Of a stretch of 64,000 nt of DNA, positions 1 through 10,264 are shown piece after piece. The translations under genes and the position numbers were made by a program. Under the pieces are notes generated by a model. It saw only the letters and a list, made by a program, of their open reading frames with translations, ran no database searches and was not told the DNA's origin. The first letter of the stretch is position 1. Each line of letters starts with the position of its first letter. The stretch is from positions 1 through 64,000 of the forward strand of contig CAMXCT020001998.1 of NCBI GenBank assembly GCA_947184155.2, given 5' to 3'. The stretch comes from Cladocopium goreaui. Taxonomy: Eukaryota; Sar; Dinophyceae; Suessiales; Symbiodiniaceae.

Positions 1-19
1 TAGAATTGATGCTGCAGGG

Positions 20-2914
20 TTGCATGTAGCTGAAGCTGATTTGGTAGCTGTGTTGCTACGAAGTTTACCGGATGCAGTGAGAACTTTTTGTCTGCATCAT
101 ACTGGAGGTGAATCATATCATGCATTTCGTGCCACAGCCTTGCGTTGGGAACAACAGCAACGTGCGTTTGCTGAATTCCACCCCAAGAAGAACTTATATC
201 AGGTGAACCAGGTAGAGGTATCTGATGAGACAACTGCACACTATGACATGTCTGCAAGTGATGGGGATGGGAATTGGAATTTGGACGCTGTAGGCGGTGT
301 GAAGTGTGGTACATGTGGCAGTCGAAAGCACAGTTCAAATGCATGTGATGTTGATTTGTCAAAACTGAAATGTTTCAAATGCCAAAAATTCGGACACATT
401 TCTGTGAATTGCCCTGAAAGAAAGAAAGGAAAAGGCGACAACAAGCAGGTGATCAAAGGTAAGGGCAAGCAGAAGGGAAAGAAAGGCAAAGGTAAAGGTA
501 AAGGTTTTGGCAAGAAAGGAAAAATGAACGAAGTAGGATACGAAAACGACTATGACGGGACTGACATGTGGTGGCAAGACGATGGATCTTGGTGGGAAGA
601 CCAGTCTTGGTTAGAAACGTCACAGGTTTGGAATGGCAATTGGGATGAATCATGGGACAGTGCATGGAATGAGGGACAGGAATACTGGGATGAGTCCTGG
701 AGCTGGCCGGCAACAGATGACCAACAGGCAAGTGCAAGTGCCGGTGCAACTGCTCAGGGAGTACAGTCTCTCGTGCTGAGTCCATTGATTTCCGACGTTT
801 TTGCCAGTATTGCAACAGGTTTGACAGTTGAAACAGATGTTTCAAACGAAACTGAAACCGTTTGCAGCCATTTTTCATGTGATGAAACCGTTTTTCACGT
901 TTCGATTTCAGGTTTGCAGTGTTTGGAGTCACACAGAATATTTTGCAACTGTGCGAATTGCATGATTATCGGTGATGACTTTAGTGCAAACTTGGAGAGA
1001 TGTCAATTGCGAAACGTGAGACTAAACTATTTTTTCACCAGTTTACCACCAGCATGTTTTATTTTTGCCCCTGAATTCTTCGTAGGAGGAGAATTCGTTC
1101 CTATTTCTGACAGTGAATCTTGCGAAGAACCTGAACTCATTTTTGTTTCTGACAGTGAGTCTGGATGTTCATTTGTTGTGGACCAGCCAACAAACTATGA
1201 CCAGCCCACAAACCTTGGGGATGAAGTTGACTACAGTGACAGTGAAACGGAAACAGAAACAGACGTGTGCCAGTTGTGGAATTTGGACTTTGGATGGGTG
1301 CATGAACAGACCCCTCAAGTTGACTCCAGTCTACTTCGTGCCATGTCTGCATCAGGAACCAGTGTTTTGTCAGGATCTCTGCAGGAAACTTCGCATCGTG
1401 TCACGACCTTTGAATGCGGTTTACAAGGTATCGAGGTTGAAGGTGATACTCCAGTTTCGCAGGATCTTGTTTCATCTAACTGTCATCGAGTCGAATTGAA
1501 AAGGGTTGGAATCTCGACATTTTTGAACGTGCAAGACACAGTTTCTCATTCATTTGAACTGCATAGGTATTCACCAGTGTTGCATCCACTTTTATCTGAA
1601 ATTATGATGGGAGACGAAAGCCAGCATTGGTGGTTGCTGGACTCCGGTGCAGCGGCAACAGTCATGGCCACTGCATCACGCGCCACTTACGGTGCATGGG
1701 TTGTGAATTCTCAGAATGACCGCTTCCGGGCGGCAAATGGTAGCAAAGTAAACATTGATGGATCTACCACTGTTTCGGTTTGGGTAGGGTTCAAGAAAAA
1801 GAATGACAATTTGGGAAGATTCCCAGTGTATCGTCAAGCCAAGCTGAAATGCCTTGTTGGCGGAATTAGCCATAACATCATTTCAACAAACACCCTTTGT
1901 GATTGCGGTTGGGAATTCAATCAGAATTCACAAGGCACTGAGATTACTCACTCTGCAACAGGTTTGCGGTTAGATGGTGTGTGTAACTTTGGGGGATGTC
2001 CATGGGTTAAACTGGACCCTGCATGGATGTACCAGGATTCTGAATCCACTGCACAACAGGGTGAATTTGTGATGTCAGAAGGTATGAATGCAGTGCACGA
2101 CGGTGCAAACTTGAATCCTTTAAGCCGTGCAGCGGAAGCTGCATTGGAAACTCGCCGAATGCAAGGGCATGTGCCCTACGATCCACGTTGTACCATTTGT
2201 GCAAGAGGCAAGTCGACATTCCAACATCGTCGACGTCGAGAAGGTACTCTTGAAACGGAAGTGCAAGCTGATTTTGGGTTTTTGACCACCAGAGGTGAAA
2301 TGGTTGACGATGAAGCTGAAGGGACAATTAAGGTGTTGGTTCTGACTGAGCTCTCAACGAATTGCGTTGGGTATGTCATTGTAGGACAAGAGACTCGAAC
2401 AGTGAAGAATCAAATATGCAAGTGGCTGGATCATTTCGGCCTTGCTTCTTCGACCTCTTCTGTTGTCCTGCATACTGATGCCGAACGTGCTGTTTCAGAA
2501 TTAGTTGGCACCAGCTCTGAAAAATACACTTTCCTTGTTAGACGTGCACGACCTCAACAACACCAAAGCAATGGAGGTGCAGAACGAGCTGTTCGACGAC
2601 TTAAAGAATCCCTTGCAGTGTTGCGTGCCGAGATGAACCAAGGAGGTGCTGATGTTTGCTTCACTGAACGTGGCCTGCATGATGTTGTGACGTACATTGC
2701 GTTGAGCCACAACCATTTCCTTCAAAGGCTCATGGAACTGATTTTTCACCATTGGAGTACTCTACACAGCGGAAGTTGTCTCGACCTTCCTTTGCAATGT
2801 TCGGACAAAGTGTCCTTGCTGAGTTGCCCAGTAGCATGCGAGCCCAATCACCCAATGAAACTCGAAGCATTGAAGCTTCGTTTGTGCACTCAGGCTTGGA
2901 TACTGGACCGATAG
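20..2914 (+). CDS. copia Gag-protease-integrase part of polyprotein (5' partial)
   Basis: Structural and processing half of a copia polyprotein. Two CCHC knuckles lie at about residues 96-131 (CGTCGSRKHSSNAC and CFKCQKFGHISVNC), followed by a Lys/Gly-rich nucleic-acid-binding stretch (about 137-170) and a Trp/Asp-rich segment (about 175-235). The aspartic protease motif LLDSGAAAT has its Asp near residue 541. A His-Cys zinc region with CTIC (about 715-730) opens the integrase, whose catalytic triad reads as D751 (QADFG), D820 (LHTDAE) and E855 (NGGAERA), the D35E spacing of retroviral-type integrases. The listed start is only the first ATG in the window; the frame is open to the left edge. 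The last ~50 residues are probably out-of-frame read-through, because the homologous reading moves to another frame near 2,720. Confidence 0.9.
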   Translation: MHVAEADLVAVLLRSLPDAVRTFCLHHTGGESYHAFRATALRWEQQQRAFAEFHPKKNLYQVNQVEVSDETTAHYDMSASDGDGNWNLDAVGGVKCGTCGSRKHSSNACDVDLSKLKCFKCQKFGHISVNCPERKKGKGDNKQVIKGKGKQKGKKGKGKGKGFGKKGKMNEVGYENDYDGTDMWWQDDGSWWEDQSWLETSQVWNGNWDESWDSAWNEGQEYWDESWSWPATDDQQASASAGATAQGVQSLVLSPLISDVFASIATGLTVETDVSNETETVCSHFSCDETVFHVSISGLQCLESHRIFCNCANCMIIGDDFSANLERCQLRNVRLNYFFTSLPPACFIFAPEFFVGGEFVPISDSESCEEPELIFVSDSESGCSFVVDQPTNYDQPTNLGDEVDYSDSETETETDVCQLWNLDFGWVHEQTPQVDSSLLRAMSASGTSVLSGSLQETSHRVTTFECGLQGIEVEGDTPVSQDLVSSNCHRVELKRVGISTFLNVQDTVSHSFELHRYSPVLHPLLSEIMMGDESQHWWLLDSGAAATVMATASRATYGAWVVNSQNDRFRAANGSKVNIDGSTTVSVWVGFKKKNDNLGRFPVYRQAKLKCLVGGISHNIISTNTLCDCGWEFNQNSQGTEITHSATGLRLDGVCNFGGCPWVKLDPAWMYQDSESTAQQGEFVMSEGMNAVHDGANLNPLSRAAEAALETRRMQGHVPYDPRCTICARGKSTFQHRRRREGTLETEVQADFGFLTTRGEMVDDEAEGTIKVLVLTELSTNCVGYVIVGQETRTVKNQICKWLDHFGLASSTSSVVLHTDAERAVSELVGTSSEKYTFLVRRARPQQHQSNGGAERAVRRLKESLAVLRAEMNQGGADVCFTERGLHDVVTYIALSHNHFLQRLMELIFHHWSTLHSGSCLDLPLQCSDKVSLLSCPVACEPNHPMKLEALKLRLCTQAWILDR

Positions 2915-5900
2915 TGCAAGGTGCAATCAGAATCGACGGAGAATTAGTTCTGAAGCGCTTTGTTGCAAGGAATGTCAAGCCAATCACTCCAATTGCGTGG
3001 AACCAGGTCATTGGCGATCAACTGTTTTGTGAGATTGAAGGTGGTGGACAAGCTCAAGAAGTTCTTCCTGCACGACCAGGTGTGCATGTCGAACCAGCTG
3101 CGCCCAATGTGGAGAGACCCAGATTGGCTGATACCGAGATCAACCAACCTAAGCATGATGATGTTGTTGAATATCCTGATGGTGCGCCAGGTGATTTGGT
3201 CAGAGAGATGAAAGAATCCGACCCGAGCTATCGAGCTCCAATCCAACGAAAGAGACCGGTGGAGTCCGCTCCATCGCAAACCCGAAAGCCAGGTGAGCTA
3301 AAGATTGCCCGACAAGAACCAATTCGTGCATCTACTGCTGATGGACCTGCACTTCCGAAAGCCTCTCCAACTGTTTCCCCAAAGTCTCCGTCTCCGTCAC
3401 CAGATGTTGTAAGACATGATGTGCGTGTGTTTCCAAAGACACCCAGGTGTCCTGCATGTGATTCTGGTATGGATGTTCCAGGAATTAGGCATAATGCTGA
3501 ATGTAAGAGAAAGCGAGCTGCATTTGAGGCGAGTGAGATTCCCAGTGCAACTCCTGTTGTTGTGCCTAATGTTGCAAGACCGAGACTTGAGGTTCAAGAT
3601 ATGGAGGTTGAGACCGAGACAAGCCCGGCTCCGGTCGGCGCAGGTTCAGATCAGGTTGGACCATCCATGGACGTTGAAGGTTCAGGCATGAAGAGAGAAG
3701 CAGAACAATCCGTGCAAGATCTTGAAGATGAAATGGCCGCAGAGCGCGCCTCTGGGACTCAGATTCCAATGACTTTGGATCTTTTTGTCATGGATGATGC
3801 ATGTCATGCTTTAGGACCAGTTGCATGGAGTTTGGAACAAGGACCTGAAAATGCACGAGCCACAGCTCCAGAATTGTTTGATGCTGAACTGAATTCGATC
3901 AAGTTTGCACAAGGCAAGGACCATACATGTGTGAAGGTGAAACTTGGAGGATCTGAAGTGCTTTTGTGGAAACCTGATGAAGTAATCGATGACAGTTCAC
4001 TCATGCAATTAGATGTGGATCTTGGTTTTGAAGGAATGAAAGAAGAAATTGGGAATTTAGAGAAGTGTGGTGCTGGAAAGGTCATAGGACAGGCTGAAGT
4101 TGATGCGTTGAAGAAGAAACACCCACTCATGCGTGTCATACCGAGTAGATGGGTTTCAGCATACAAAAGTGAGACACGGGTTCGTGTTAGGATTGTGGCA
4201 AAAGACCTGAATAAAGGAATTAGTGCACGAAAGCTGGGGATCTCGAGCCCAACACCGAGCATTGAGGGACTGCATTTTGTCCTAACTCTTGCGGCACAGC
4301 GGGCTCTTCAACTTAAAGGTCTTGACGTTTCCCATGCTTTCATGCATTCTCCACTTCCTCACGGCCTCGTGATCGTGCTGAAGCTTCCTCTCTCAGTCTC
4401 TATGCCTGATGGATCACAAGCCTACTTGTTGCTCTACAAAGCCTTGAACGGCCTGCGAGATGCGTCTCTGCATTGGCTTAATTTGCTGAGTGACAGCATT
4501 CGTGGTGTTGGACTCACTTCGGACGAAGTGGAACCATGCATTTATCAAGGTGTTGTCAATGGTGAAACTGCCTTGCTTGTTGCCTATGTGGATGATCTGC
4601 TGCTATGTTGCCAATCTGAGAAAGCCGAGAAGATTGTGGAGAAAGCGATTGGCAAAGCCGTGCCCCTGAAGGAGACCGGAATCATCCTTCCTGCACGCCA
4701 TGGTGGTGGACACCTAATTTTTATTGGCAGGCATGTGCATCGAGGACTTGAAGATGACTCCTTGACCATTGGTGTGGATCCGAAATTCTTGGACACAACG
4801 TTCACGGAATTCAACATCACAAAAGGTTCGGCTTCAGTGCCGGATGTTGCTGGGATCTTGGACAAGGCTATGGGCGACAAGAATTTGATGCAAGAACTAT
4901 CTCCCTCTGCATACTCACGTTTCCGACGTGCTTTGGGCAAACTATTGTGGATGGCTCAATCAAGACACGATCTCAAGCTCTACCTAAGCCTCATTGGAAG
5001 TCAGCAAGCCAAACCGAATCAAGGCACGGAGTCTGCAATTCGTGCATTGCTTAGATTTCTGTTTGAGGATGTAGGAACTTGTTTGAGATTACCCTCTCCT
5101 GAATATGAGAATTTAATGATTGGCCCTGCAAGACATTCAATCCTGCATTCATTCTCTGATGCATCATTTGCTCCATACAGATTCAATGGTAGGAAAGGTA
5201 TCTCAGGTGGAGTTGTGTTTTGTGAAGGTGCATTGGTTAGGTCATTGGCTCGTCAACAACAGTCAGTTTCTTTGTCCTCATGTGAAGCAGAATTGTATGC
5301 ATTGCAGATGGTTGCCCAAGAATCGGTTGCATTCAGTAATTTCTGTCACCGTGTGTATATCGGAATTGGAGAGATGAGAGAAAGAGATGTTCCTCAGATC
5401 CTGTTAGAATCTGACAGCTCTTCAGCGTTGCAGCTGTTGGTAGGACAGGACATTCCCAAGAGAAGTCGGCATGTTGAGATTAGAATGGCCTGGATGAAAG
5501 CTAAAATTAGTTCCAACGAACTGCTGGTTGAACACCGAGCTGGAACTGACAATGTGGCAGATCTTTTTACCAAGTGTTTGGGGACCAAGGATTTTCTCAG
5601 GCATCGAACGAGCTTAGGATTCGAAGTGCCAGAAGTACCTGCAAAGGACCTGCAAAGAATTAGGGATGTCATGCTGTTTAACAACCGTGTGGACCAGAAA
5701 CAAGACATCGCCTTTGTTGAAGTTTGTTGCGGGACGAATTCAGCACTTAGGGAAGCCTGCAAGGTAGCCAGAATGCCCTACATAGGTATCGTCAAACGAA
5801 TGGAAACTGCTGATATGTTTCAGAAAGTGAAAGAATTCGTTGAGGTACAACAACAGCTAGGGTATAGATGGGTGCATGTGCATGCTTCCACACCGTGCAG

Positions 5901-6327
5901 TTCAGGATCGCCCCTCAAGAATTTTTCAGCGCAAGTAGAATCTGAGGCTGACAGGTCATGGAAAGGTATCATGGACAACGTTTCTAAGTATTTGTTGCTG
6001 GGGAATTCACGGTCATTTGAGTTGCCACGAAACAACAACATTTGGAAACGAGACGAAACGAAACGCGTATTGAAACAGTGCGGTTTGCAATTTGATGCTG
6101 AAGTGTTTTTATGCCAGACTGGAATGCAAGCGTCAAACGGCTTGCCAGTAGGAAAGGTTTTGATCTTTTGTAGTGCTTCAGCCGGTTTCTGCAACTTGCT
6201 CACGAAGAAGTTTGGTTGGTGCGAGTGCGACAAGCACGCTGGGATGTATGACGTGAATTGGAACCAGACAGGTGTTTACAACAGAGAACTTGCCAAGGCC
6301 ATTTTTGGCCGCAGTACGTGCAGGTAG
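2683..6327 (+). CDS. copia reverse transcriptase-RNase H with extra C-terminal methyltransferase-like domain
   Basis: Continuation of the polyprotein in the -1 frame; the frame is open from 2,683 and the first usable start codon is TTG at 2,752, so it is probably not initiated independently. A Pro/Ser/Glu-rich linker (to about residue 340, counted from 2,752) precedes the copia RT, with LDVSHAFMHSPLP, the palm motif YVDD at residues 612-615, and RNase H motifs SFSDAS (D803), SSCEAEL (E845) and ESDSSSAL (D888), ending in the family signature DNVADLFTKCL. An extra ~200 residues follow: FVEVCCGTNS (about 989), STPCSSGSP (C1049), FELPRNNNIW (E1090) and a Cys-rich end. This resembles a Rossmann methyltransferase with C5-methylase-like motifs I, IV and VI. 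Function is inferred, not shown. Stop TAG at 6,325. Confidence 0.88.
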   Translation, partial: CCDVHCVEPQPFPSKAHGTDFSPLEYSTQRKLSRPSFAMFGQSVLAELPSSMRAQSPNETRSIEASFVHSGLDTGPIVQGAIRIDGELVLKRFVARNVKPITPIAWNQVIGDQLFCEIEGGGQAQEVLPARPGVHVEPAAPNVERPRLADTEINQPKHDDVVEYPDGAPGDLVREMKESDPSYRAPIQRKRPVESAPSQTRKPGELKIARQEPIRASTADGPALPKASPTVSPKSPSPSPDVVRHDVRVFPKTPRCPACDSGMDVPGIRHNAECKRKRAAFEASEIPSATPVVVPNVARPRLEVQDMEVETETSPAPVGAGSDQVGPSMDVEGSGMKREAEQSVQDLEDEMAAERASGTQIPMTLDLFVMDDACHALGPVAWSLEQGPENARATAPELFDAELNSIKFAQGKDHTCVKVKLGGSEVLLWKPDEVIDDSSLMQLDVDLGFEGMKEEIGNLEKCGAGKVIGQAEVDALKKKHPLMRVIPSRWVSAYKSETRVRVRIVAKDLNKGISARKLGISSPTPSIEGLHFVLTLAAQRALQLKGLDVSHAFMHSPLPHGLVIVLKLPLSVSMPDGSQAYLLLYKALNGLRDASLHWLNLLSDSIRGVGLTSDEVEPCIYQGVVNGETALLVAYVDDLLLCCQSEKAEKIVEKAIGKAVPLKETGIILPARHGGGHLIFIGRHVHRGLEDDSLTIGVDPKFLDTTFTEFNITKGSASVPDVAGILDKAMGDKNLMQELSPSAYSRFRRALGKLLWMAQSRHDLKLYLSLIGSQQAKPNQGTESAIRALLRFLFEDVGTCLRLPSPEYENLMIGPARHSILHSFSDASFAPYRFNGRKGISGGVVFCEGALVRSLARQQQSVSLSSCEAELYALQMVAQESVAFSNFCHRVYIGIGEMRERDVPQILLESDSSSALQLLVGQDIPKRSRHVEIRMAWMKAKISSNELLVEHRAGTDNVADLFTKCLGTKDFLRHRTSLGFEVPEVPAKDLQRIRDVMLFNNRVDQKQDIAFVEVCCGTNSALREACKVARMPYIGIVKRMETADMFQKVKEFVEVQQQLGYRWVHVHASTPCSSGSPLKNFSAQVESEADRSWKGIMDNVSKYLLLGNSRSFELPRNNNIWKRDETKRVLKQCGLQFDAEVFLCQTGMQASNGLPVGKVLIFCSASAGFCNLLTKKFGWCECDKHAGMYDVNWNQTGVYNRELAKAIFGRSTCR

Positions 6328-7025
6328 GAAGGATCCCTGAAGGTGTGCTGTCTGCACAGAGCATGAAGGACCAAATGGAAAGTTTTTTTTGACCTGCATG
6401 TGCACGAGTTTCCATAGGAAATTTGCGTGGCAGGTGGAACTGATTTTTGCACGTCTCCGGACGTCGCCAGTTCAATTTGAAAGGGGGATGTGCGAACTTA
6501 TTTTATTTTTTTTGGCATGGAGAAACCAGAGTTTTGTTTTTGCATGTCTTATTTGAAACCAAATACAAACCAAACGAAACGAAACCCACAGTTGATGTCC
6601 AGATACAGTCATGTGAAGCACTGCAGTCATGTGGAACACAGATTTTTGTTTTTCTCGCGAAACACTGGCGAACGCGAAACACCTTTTGATGAAACACTGC
6701 AGTGATGTGAAGCACAGTTCACTTGATGTCAACTTGTGCATGTCAGTTGAGTTTGTTTTGAGTTTTTGCCTGTCTGTGGACACGTTTGGACAGGGTTGGA
6801 CTACAGTTTTTTTGATGTTTTGCAATGTTTTGGATGGAAGGCACGTCAGTCGAAATGCAACGACCTGCATGCTACTAAGGATGTCAGGTATATGACACAA
6901 CTCACACGCCCAATTCAACATTTGCGGAGTTTAGGACCCTCAAAACGGCTAAACTGCGGTACTCGACTCTGGGTGCGTGTGTGTGTTGAAACAGCTTTCA
7001 ATTAGGAATTAGATCGACTGACGCA
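6328..7025 (+). other. non-coding spacer of copia A
   Basis: No credible gene. T-rich sequence with loosely repeated words such as GAAGCACTGCAG, CATGTGGAACACAG and GATGTGAAGCACAG between 6,600 and 6,725. The short ORFs here overlap in several frames on both strands and look like chance. It separates the pol ORF from the next ORF and could hold a leader or subgenomic promoter for it; no motif shows this. Confidence 0.4.
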
Positions 7026-8531
7026 ATGGCTCGAAAGTACGGGCAACAGCACTGGCCGCCAGCAGAAGCAGGCCCCTATGGGCACTCTGGATCGAATTCG
7101 ATGAATTCGCAGCAGCTCCCATACGATCCCAATGATCCAGTTCTTGGGACGGATATGACACAGGGAGAATGGGACCAACTACGTGCACTCATGCGCAAAG
7201 CTGAGGAAGGTGGGAAGATGAACGAACTTTTGACTGTCCACAAAAAGGAGGTCAAAAATGCTCCCATGAACAGAACCTACCCACCGGATGACGACTGGCA
7301 AGAGTGTAATGAAGGTCACCCAGCTGACAAGAATTCATCTACGAATTCAAATGCTGGTAAAGCGCCTCCAGGTGCTCTATGGCCAGATGATCCAGCATGG
7401 AAGGTACCACCGGCATCTCCACCGAAGAATTTACAGCAAGGGGCAAGCTCTGGGTTTCGTGATGCACGTGAATACCACAAGAAGTGGCAGGATCGCCCTT
7501 ACGATCCCAATGACGACCCCTGGATTGAAGATGTGGAGAAGGATGACAAGCCGAAGGATAAGCCTGTGATTCAAATTTATGGGAACGTTGTGCAAAAGAA
7601 TGCGGACCTTGCGGAGGCAAAGGCTGCTGCTGCCGCCATTGCAGCCATTGCAAATCAATACTGCCATCCGGATGAAGGAGGTTCAGCGGGTTTCCCAAAA
7701 TTCAATGCACAGGTGCCTATCCCTCCTCCGGCCAAAGCCGATCCACCAGTACTCCCTGCCGCAGCTCTTGGAAGTGAACGGACATACAATGAACAGAAGG
7801 GCAAAGGCAAGGAATTCGAGAAGGGTGGAAAGGGAGAATTCGGCAAAGGTGGTCAAAGCGACAAGGGCAAGGGCAAAGAATTCGAGAAAGGTGCAAAGGG
7901 TGAGAAAGGAAAAGAAGGAAAGGGAAAGGAAGCACAGTTTCCCAAGGCCACAAGCCATTCTACAAAGTGTGCACGCATCTCGGAGGAACCACCTGATGTG
8001 GTTGAACCGAATTCAAACAAGATGCCAGATGGTGCAATGACAGACGGCTCCAAACGTCGTCATGAGGCCGTGATGTCCGCCTCTGACAGTGAGGATGGGC
8101 TTGGTAGCTATTCCTTCATCTCCGACACCGGGGACTCACCGCCGATCTTTCCGAGCTTTCCCACTGGATTGCCAGGCACTCACAAATGGGCAGACAACTG
8201 GCAAGATGCTGATGTTAATTACGAAGAGGTGGATTTCTCAATTCCAAAGCCTGCATGGATCAAGGACACATATCACTGGTCTTGCACGCTATTGAAGATG
8301 GGAAAATTCGCTGCATCGCCAATTACATATCATGCCTTTGTTGTCAAGGTCTTCAACAAGAGTGCAGATGAATGTCGCTACGCCAAGAAGATGATCGGAC
8401 AATTCAGGAAGAAGTTGACTTCCACACCAAGGACACAGGGTCCTGATTTCTGTGCATTTCTTATGCACTGCCGAGTTGACGCATTCCTGAATGCTGGCTA
8501 CGTGTACCAGCGTGAGTTCGAGTGGCGTTGA
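7026..8531 (+). CDS. uncharacterised 501-aa low-complexity ORF, probably element-encoded
   Basis: A complete ORF from ATG (context ACGCAATGGCT) to TGA. Residues 1-250 are Pro/Asp/Asn-rich with recurring PYDPNDP-like words (PYDPNDPVLG near 33, RPYDPNDDPW near 157). Residues about 255-310 form a charged repeat, variants of KGKGKEFEKGGKGE, like the basic tail of the element's own Gag. The C-terminal ~90 residues look globular (WIKDTYHWSCTLLKMGKF onwards). No catalytic motif recognised. It follows the pol ORF on the same strand after about 700 bp and shares the GAATTC-rich composition. An extra structural or RNA-binding protein of the retrotransposon is the likeliest reading; an unrelated host gene is possible. 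Confidence 0.6.
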   Translation: MARKYGQQHWPPAEAGPYGHSGSNSMNSQQLPYDPNDPVLGTDMTQGEWDQLRALMRKAEEGGKMNELLTVHKKEVKNAPMNRTYPPDDDWQECNEGHPADKNSSTNSNAGKAPPGALWPDDPAWKVPPASPPKNLQQGASSGFRDAREYHKKWQDRPYDPNDDPWIEDVEKDDKPKDKPVIQIYGNVVQKNADLAEAKAAAAAIAAIANQYCHPDEGGSAGFPKFNAQVPIPPPAKADPPVLPAAALGSERTYNEQKGKGKEFEKGGKGEFGKGGQSDKGKGKEFEKGAKGEKGKEGKGKEAQFPKATSHSTKCARISEEPPDVVEPNSNKMPDGAMTDGSKRRHEAVMSASDSEDGLGSYSFISDTGDSPPIFPSFPTGLPGTHKWADNWQDADVNYEEVDFSIPKPAWIKDTYHWSCTLLKMGKFAASPITYHAFVVKVFNKSADECRYAKKMIGQFRKKLTSTPRTQGPDFCAFLMHCRVDAFLNAGYVYQREFEWR

Positions 8532-9717
8532 ATGCTGGAGGTCTTTGAGACATTGCATGCCCAAGCCGATGGTTTTCTTTTTGTGCAATGTGCCTGGAAT
8601 TCACTGGTATGGATGCTCTGTGCAGAATCTATGGAACTTCTTTTATGATGGACCGGACTGCATGGAATCCGTTGCAAGGTGATTTCAACTTGGCACTTTG
8701 AGTTCAACTTTTCTGCATCAATGAGTATGCGGACACAGACAACAGCGATGACACAGGAATAATTAACGTACACAGGTATTTTTGATACATCTGGAACTGC
8801 TGGGAAGAGATGACTTCGTGTGCGGATCCTCACAATGGTTTTCAGATGAGATGGATACATATTTTTGCATTGTGTTGCATGTCGTGAACTTTCTTGGCTG
8901 TACTGCATGGAAATCGTAGCAAAAGGGGGTATGGAAGTATAAACTCCCGTTGATACGGTGAACATGTGCTACGTTTCTGCATGACTTGGTATGGCAACTG
9001 GAATTTGGTGACAACAATGTCTTCTTTGTGCACAGCTCTGGATTTGCTGCAGAATGGTGGAATAACATCTGGGATTGATATGTTTTTGGACGTTTTCTGA
9101 ACTTTGCATGATGCTGCAACGGTTTTTGGAGCCAACGCTTATGGACAAGAACTTCAATGATTGTTTGCCAAATACACTTGCTGCATGCTTCGCATTTGCA
9201 AGTGAATCTGAGATGTTTTTGGTGCAACTTCGTTTTCCTGGATGTGCATGATGTTTTTGACAACTGGTTTGACTCGTTTTTTCAACAACAAACTGAAACC
9301 AATTTTTCTGCCAAGCTGCATTTACGTTTTCTGGAAGCTGCATGTCGTTTTACAACAACTTCATGGACGAGAAGAATGTTTTTGGAAGTTTGAAATGGTT
9401 TTGGAACGTTTGAGGTGAATTCAGCACATGTGAATTCACCCCAATGGAAATGGACAACAGTTTGAATGTGAATGGATGAGAATTTATTTTTCGTTTTCCG
9501 CTGCCATTGCCAAGACGGCAAAGCTGAAACAAGAGCGACACAACACAGTGCATGGTGCATGACAGACAAACAAGATACTTCGCTTTGTTTCCTGTGTGGA
9601 AAAGAGTTGAGCGACTAGTGCAGTGAGAGCCGTTGTTTTGGGGTTTTGTGTTTTGGTTAAACACTCGACGTGGCGGAGGCCGACCCCATTGCGTGCGTTA
9701 GCGACTAGTGGTTGTAA
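8532..9717 (+). other. non-coding 3' region of copia A
   Basis: No supported gene. TTTT and TGCATG words are frequent, in the style of the 6,328-7,025 spacer. It may contain the 3' LTR, but without the 5' copy this cannot be shown. The repeated word GCGACTAGTG at 9,611 and 9,703 is the only boundary-like signal. Confidence 0.35.
9414..9440. repeat. short perfect inverted repeat (GGTGAATTC ... GAATTCACC)
   Basis: The arms GGTGAATTC and GAATTCACC are separated by about nine bases and would form a hairpin in RNA. It lies in the tail of copia A and contains two of the element's many GAATTC sites. A role in RNA processing is speculation. Confidence 0.45.
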
Positions 9718-10264
9718 TTAGGTCTGTTTGAAATTTCGCATCACCGCCTCTTCGTCGAGGATTCGGCCCCACGAAGAACCGTACAAGCAGAAGTACCACA
9801 ACTGCAATCTCTTTTTTGCACATTGGCTTTTTTGGACTCCTAGAAGTGGTCCTTCCGTATTGCGTTGAAAGCTCTGCTCACAAAACCCGGCTTTGATTAG
9901 TTGCATAATGTAAGAGGGCTCCTTGCACCTGCCCAATGAAAGCACAAGGCATTCCAATCCAACCCGCAAAGTTGCCGCGTTGGGAGTCTTGGGGGGCGAA
10001 GAGCCAAAAACTGAGCAGTGTGACGCCCAATCGTGACAGTACGATCCACTGCCAACCGCAAACACAAAAAGCATCCGCCTGGACCCCCGTTTTCCCGTGG
10101 TTGTCCTGTGGTGTTGCGTCCTCCCCCTCATCCTGCCCGCCCGCTCGGTTGGTCTCTTGGGACTTTCTGGTCGAGTCAGTTTTCTGCTGGTCCCTCCCTC
10201 CGGGTATGTGGTTGTATCTTGCGACGGCCCGGTTGTCATACCTGGTTGTGAAAGTTTGGTGAGA
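9718..10264. other. no recognisable feature
   Basis: Moderately GC-rich sequence with overlapping ORFs on both strands (longest 173 aa, minus). None has recognisable motifs or convincing composition. It separates copia A from the next decayed element. Confidence 0.3.

Larger units (their letters stand above)
1..9717 (+). mobile_element. Ty1/copia LTR retrotransposon A, 5' end outside window
   Basis: Domain order Gag zinc knuckles, aspartic protease, integrase, reverse transcriptase, RNase H is that of Ty1/copia (Pseudoviridae). The 5' LTR and start of gag lie left of the window, so the LTRs cannot be paired and the 3' limit is a guess. I place it near 9,717, where the word GCGACTAGTG occurs for the second time (9,611 and 9,703) and base composition changes. 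The hexamer GAATTC is strongly over-represented from about 170 to 9,437, through the pol ORFs, the 7,026-8,531 ORF and the tail, which argues for one unit. Only one frame change interrupts over 6 kb of coding sequence, so the copy is young or under selection. Confidence 0.6.
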
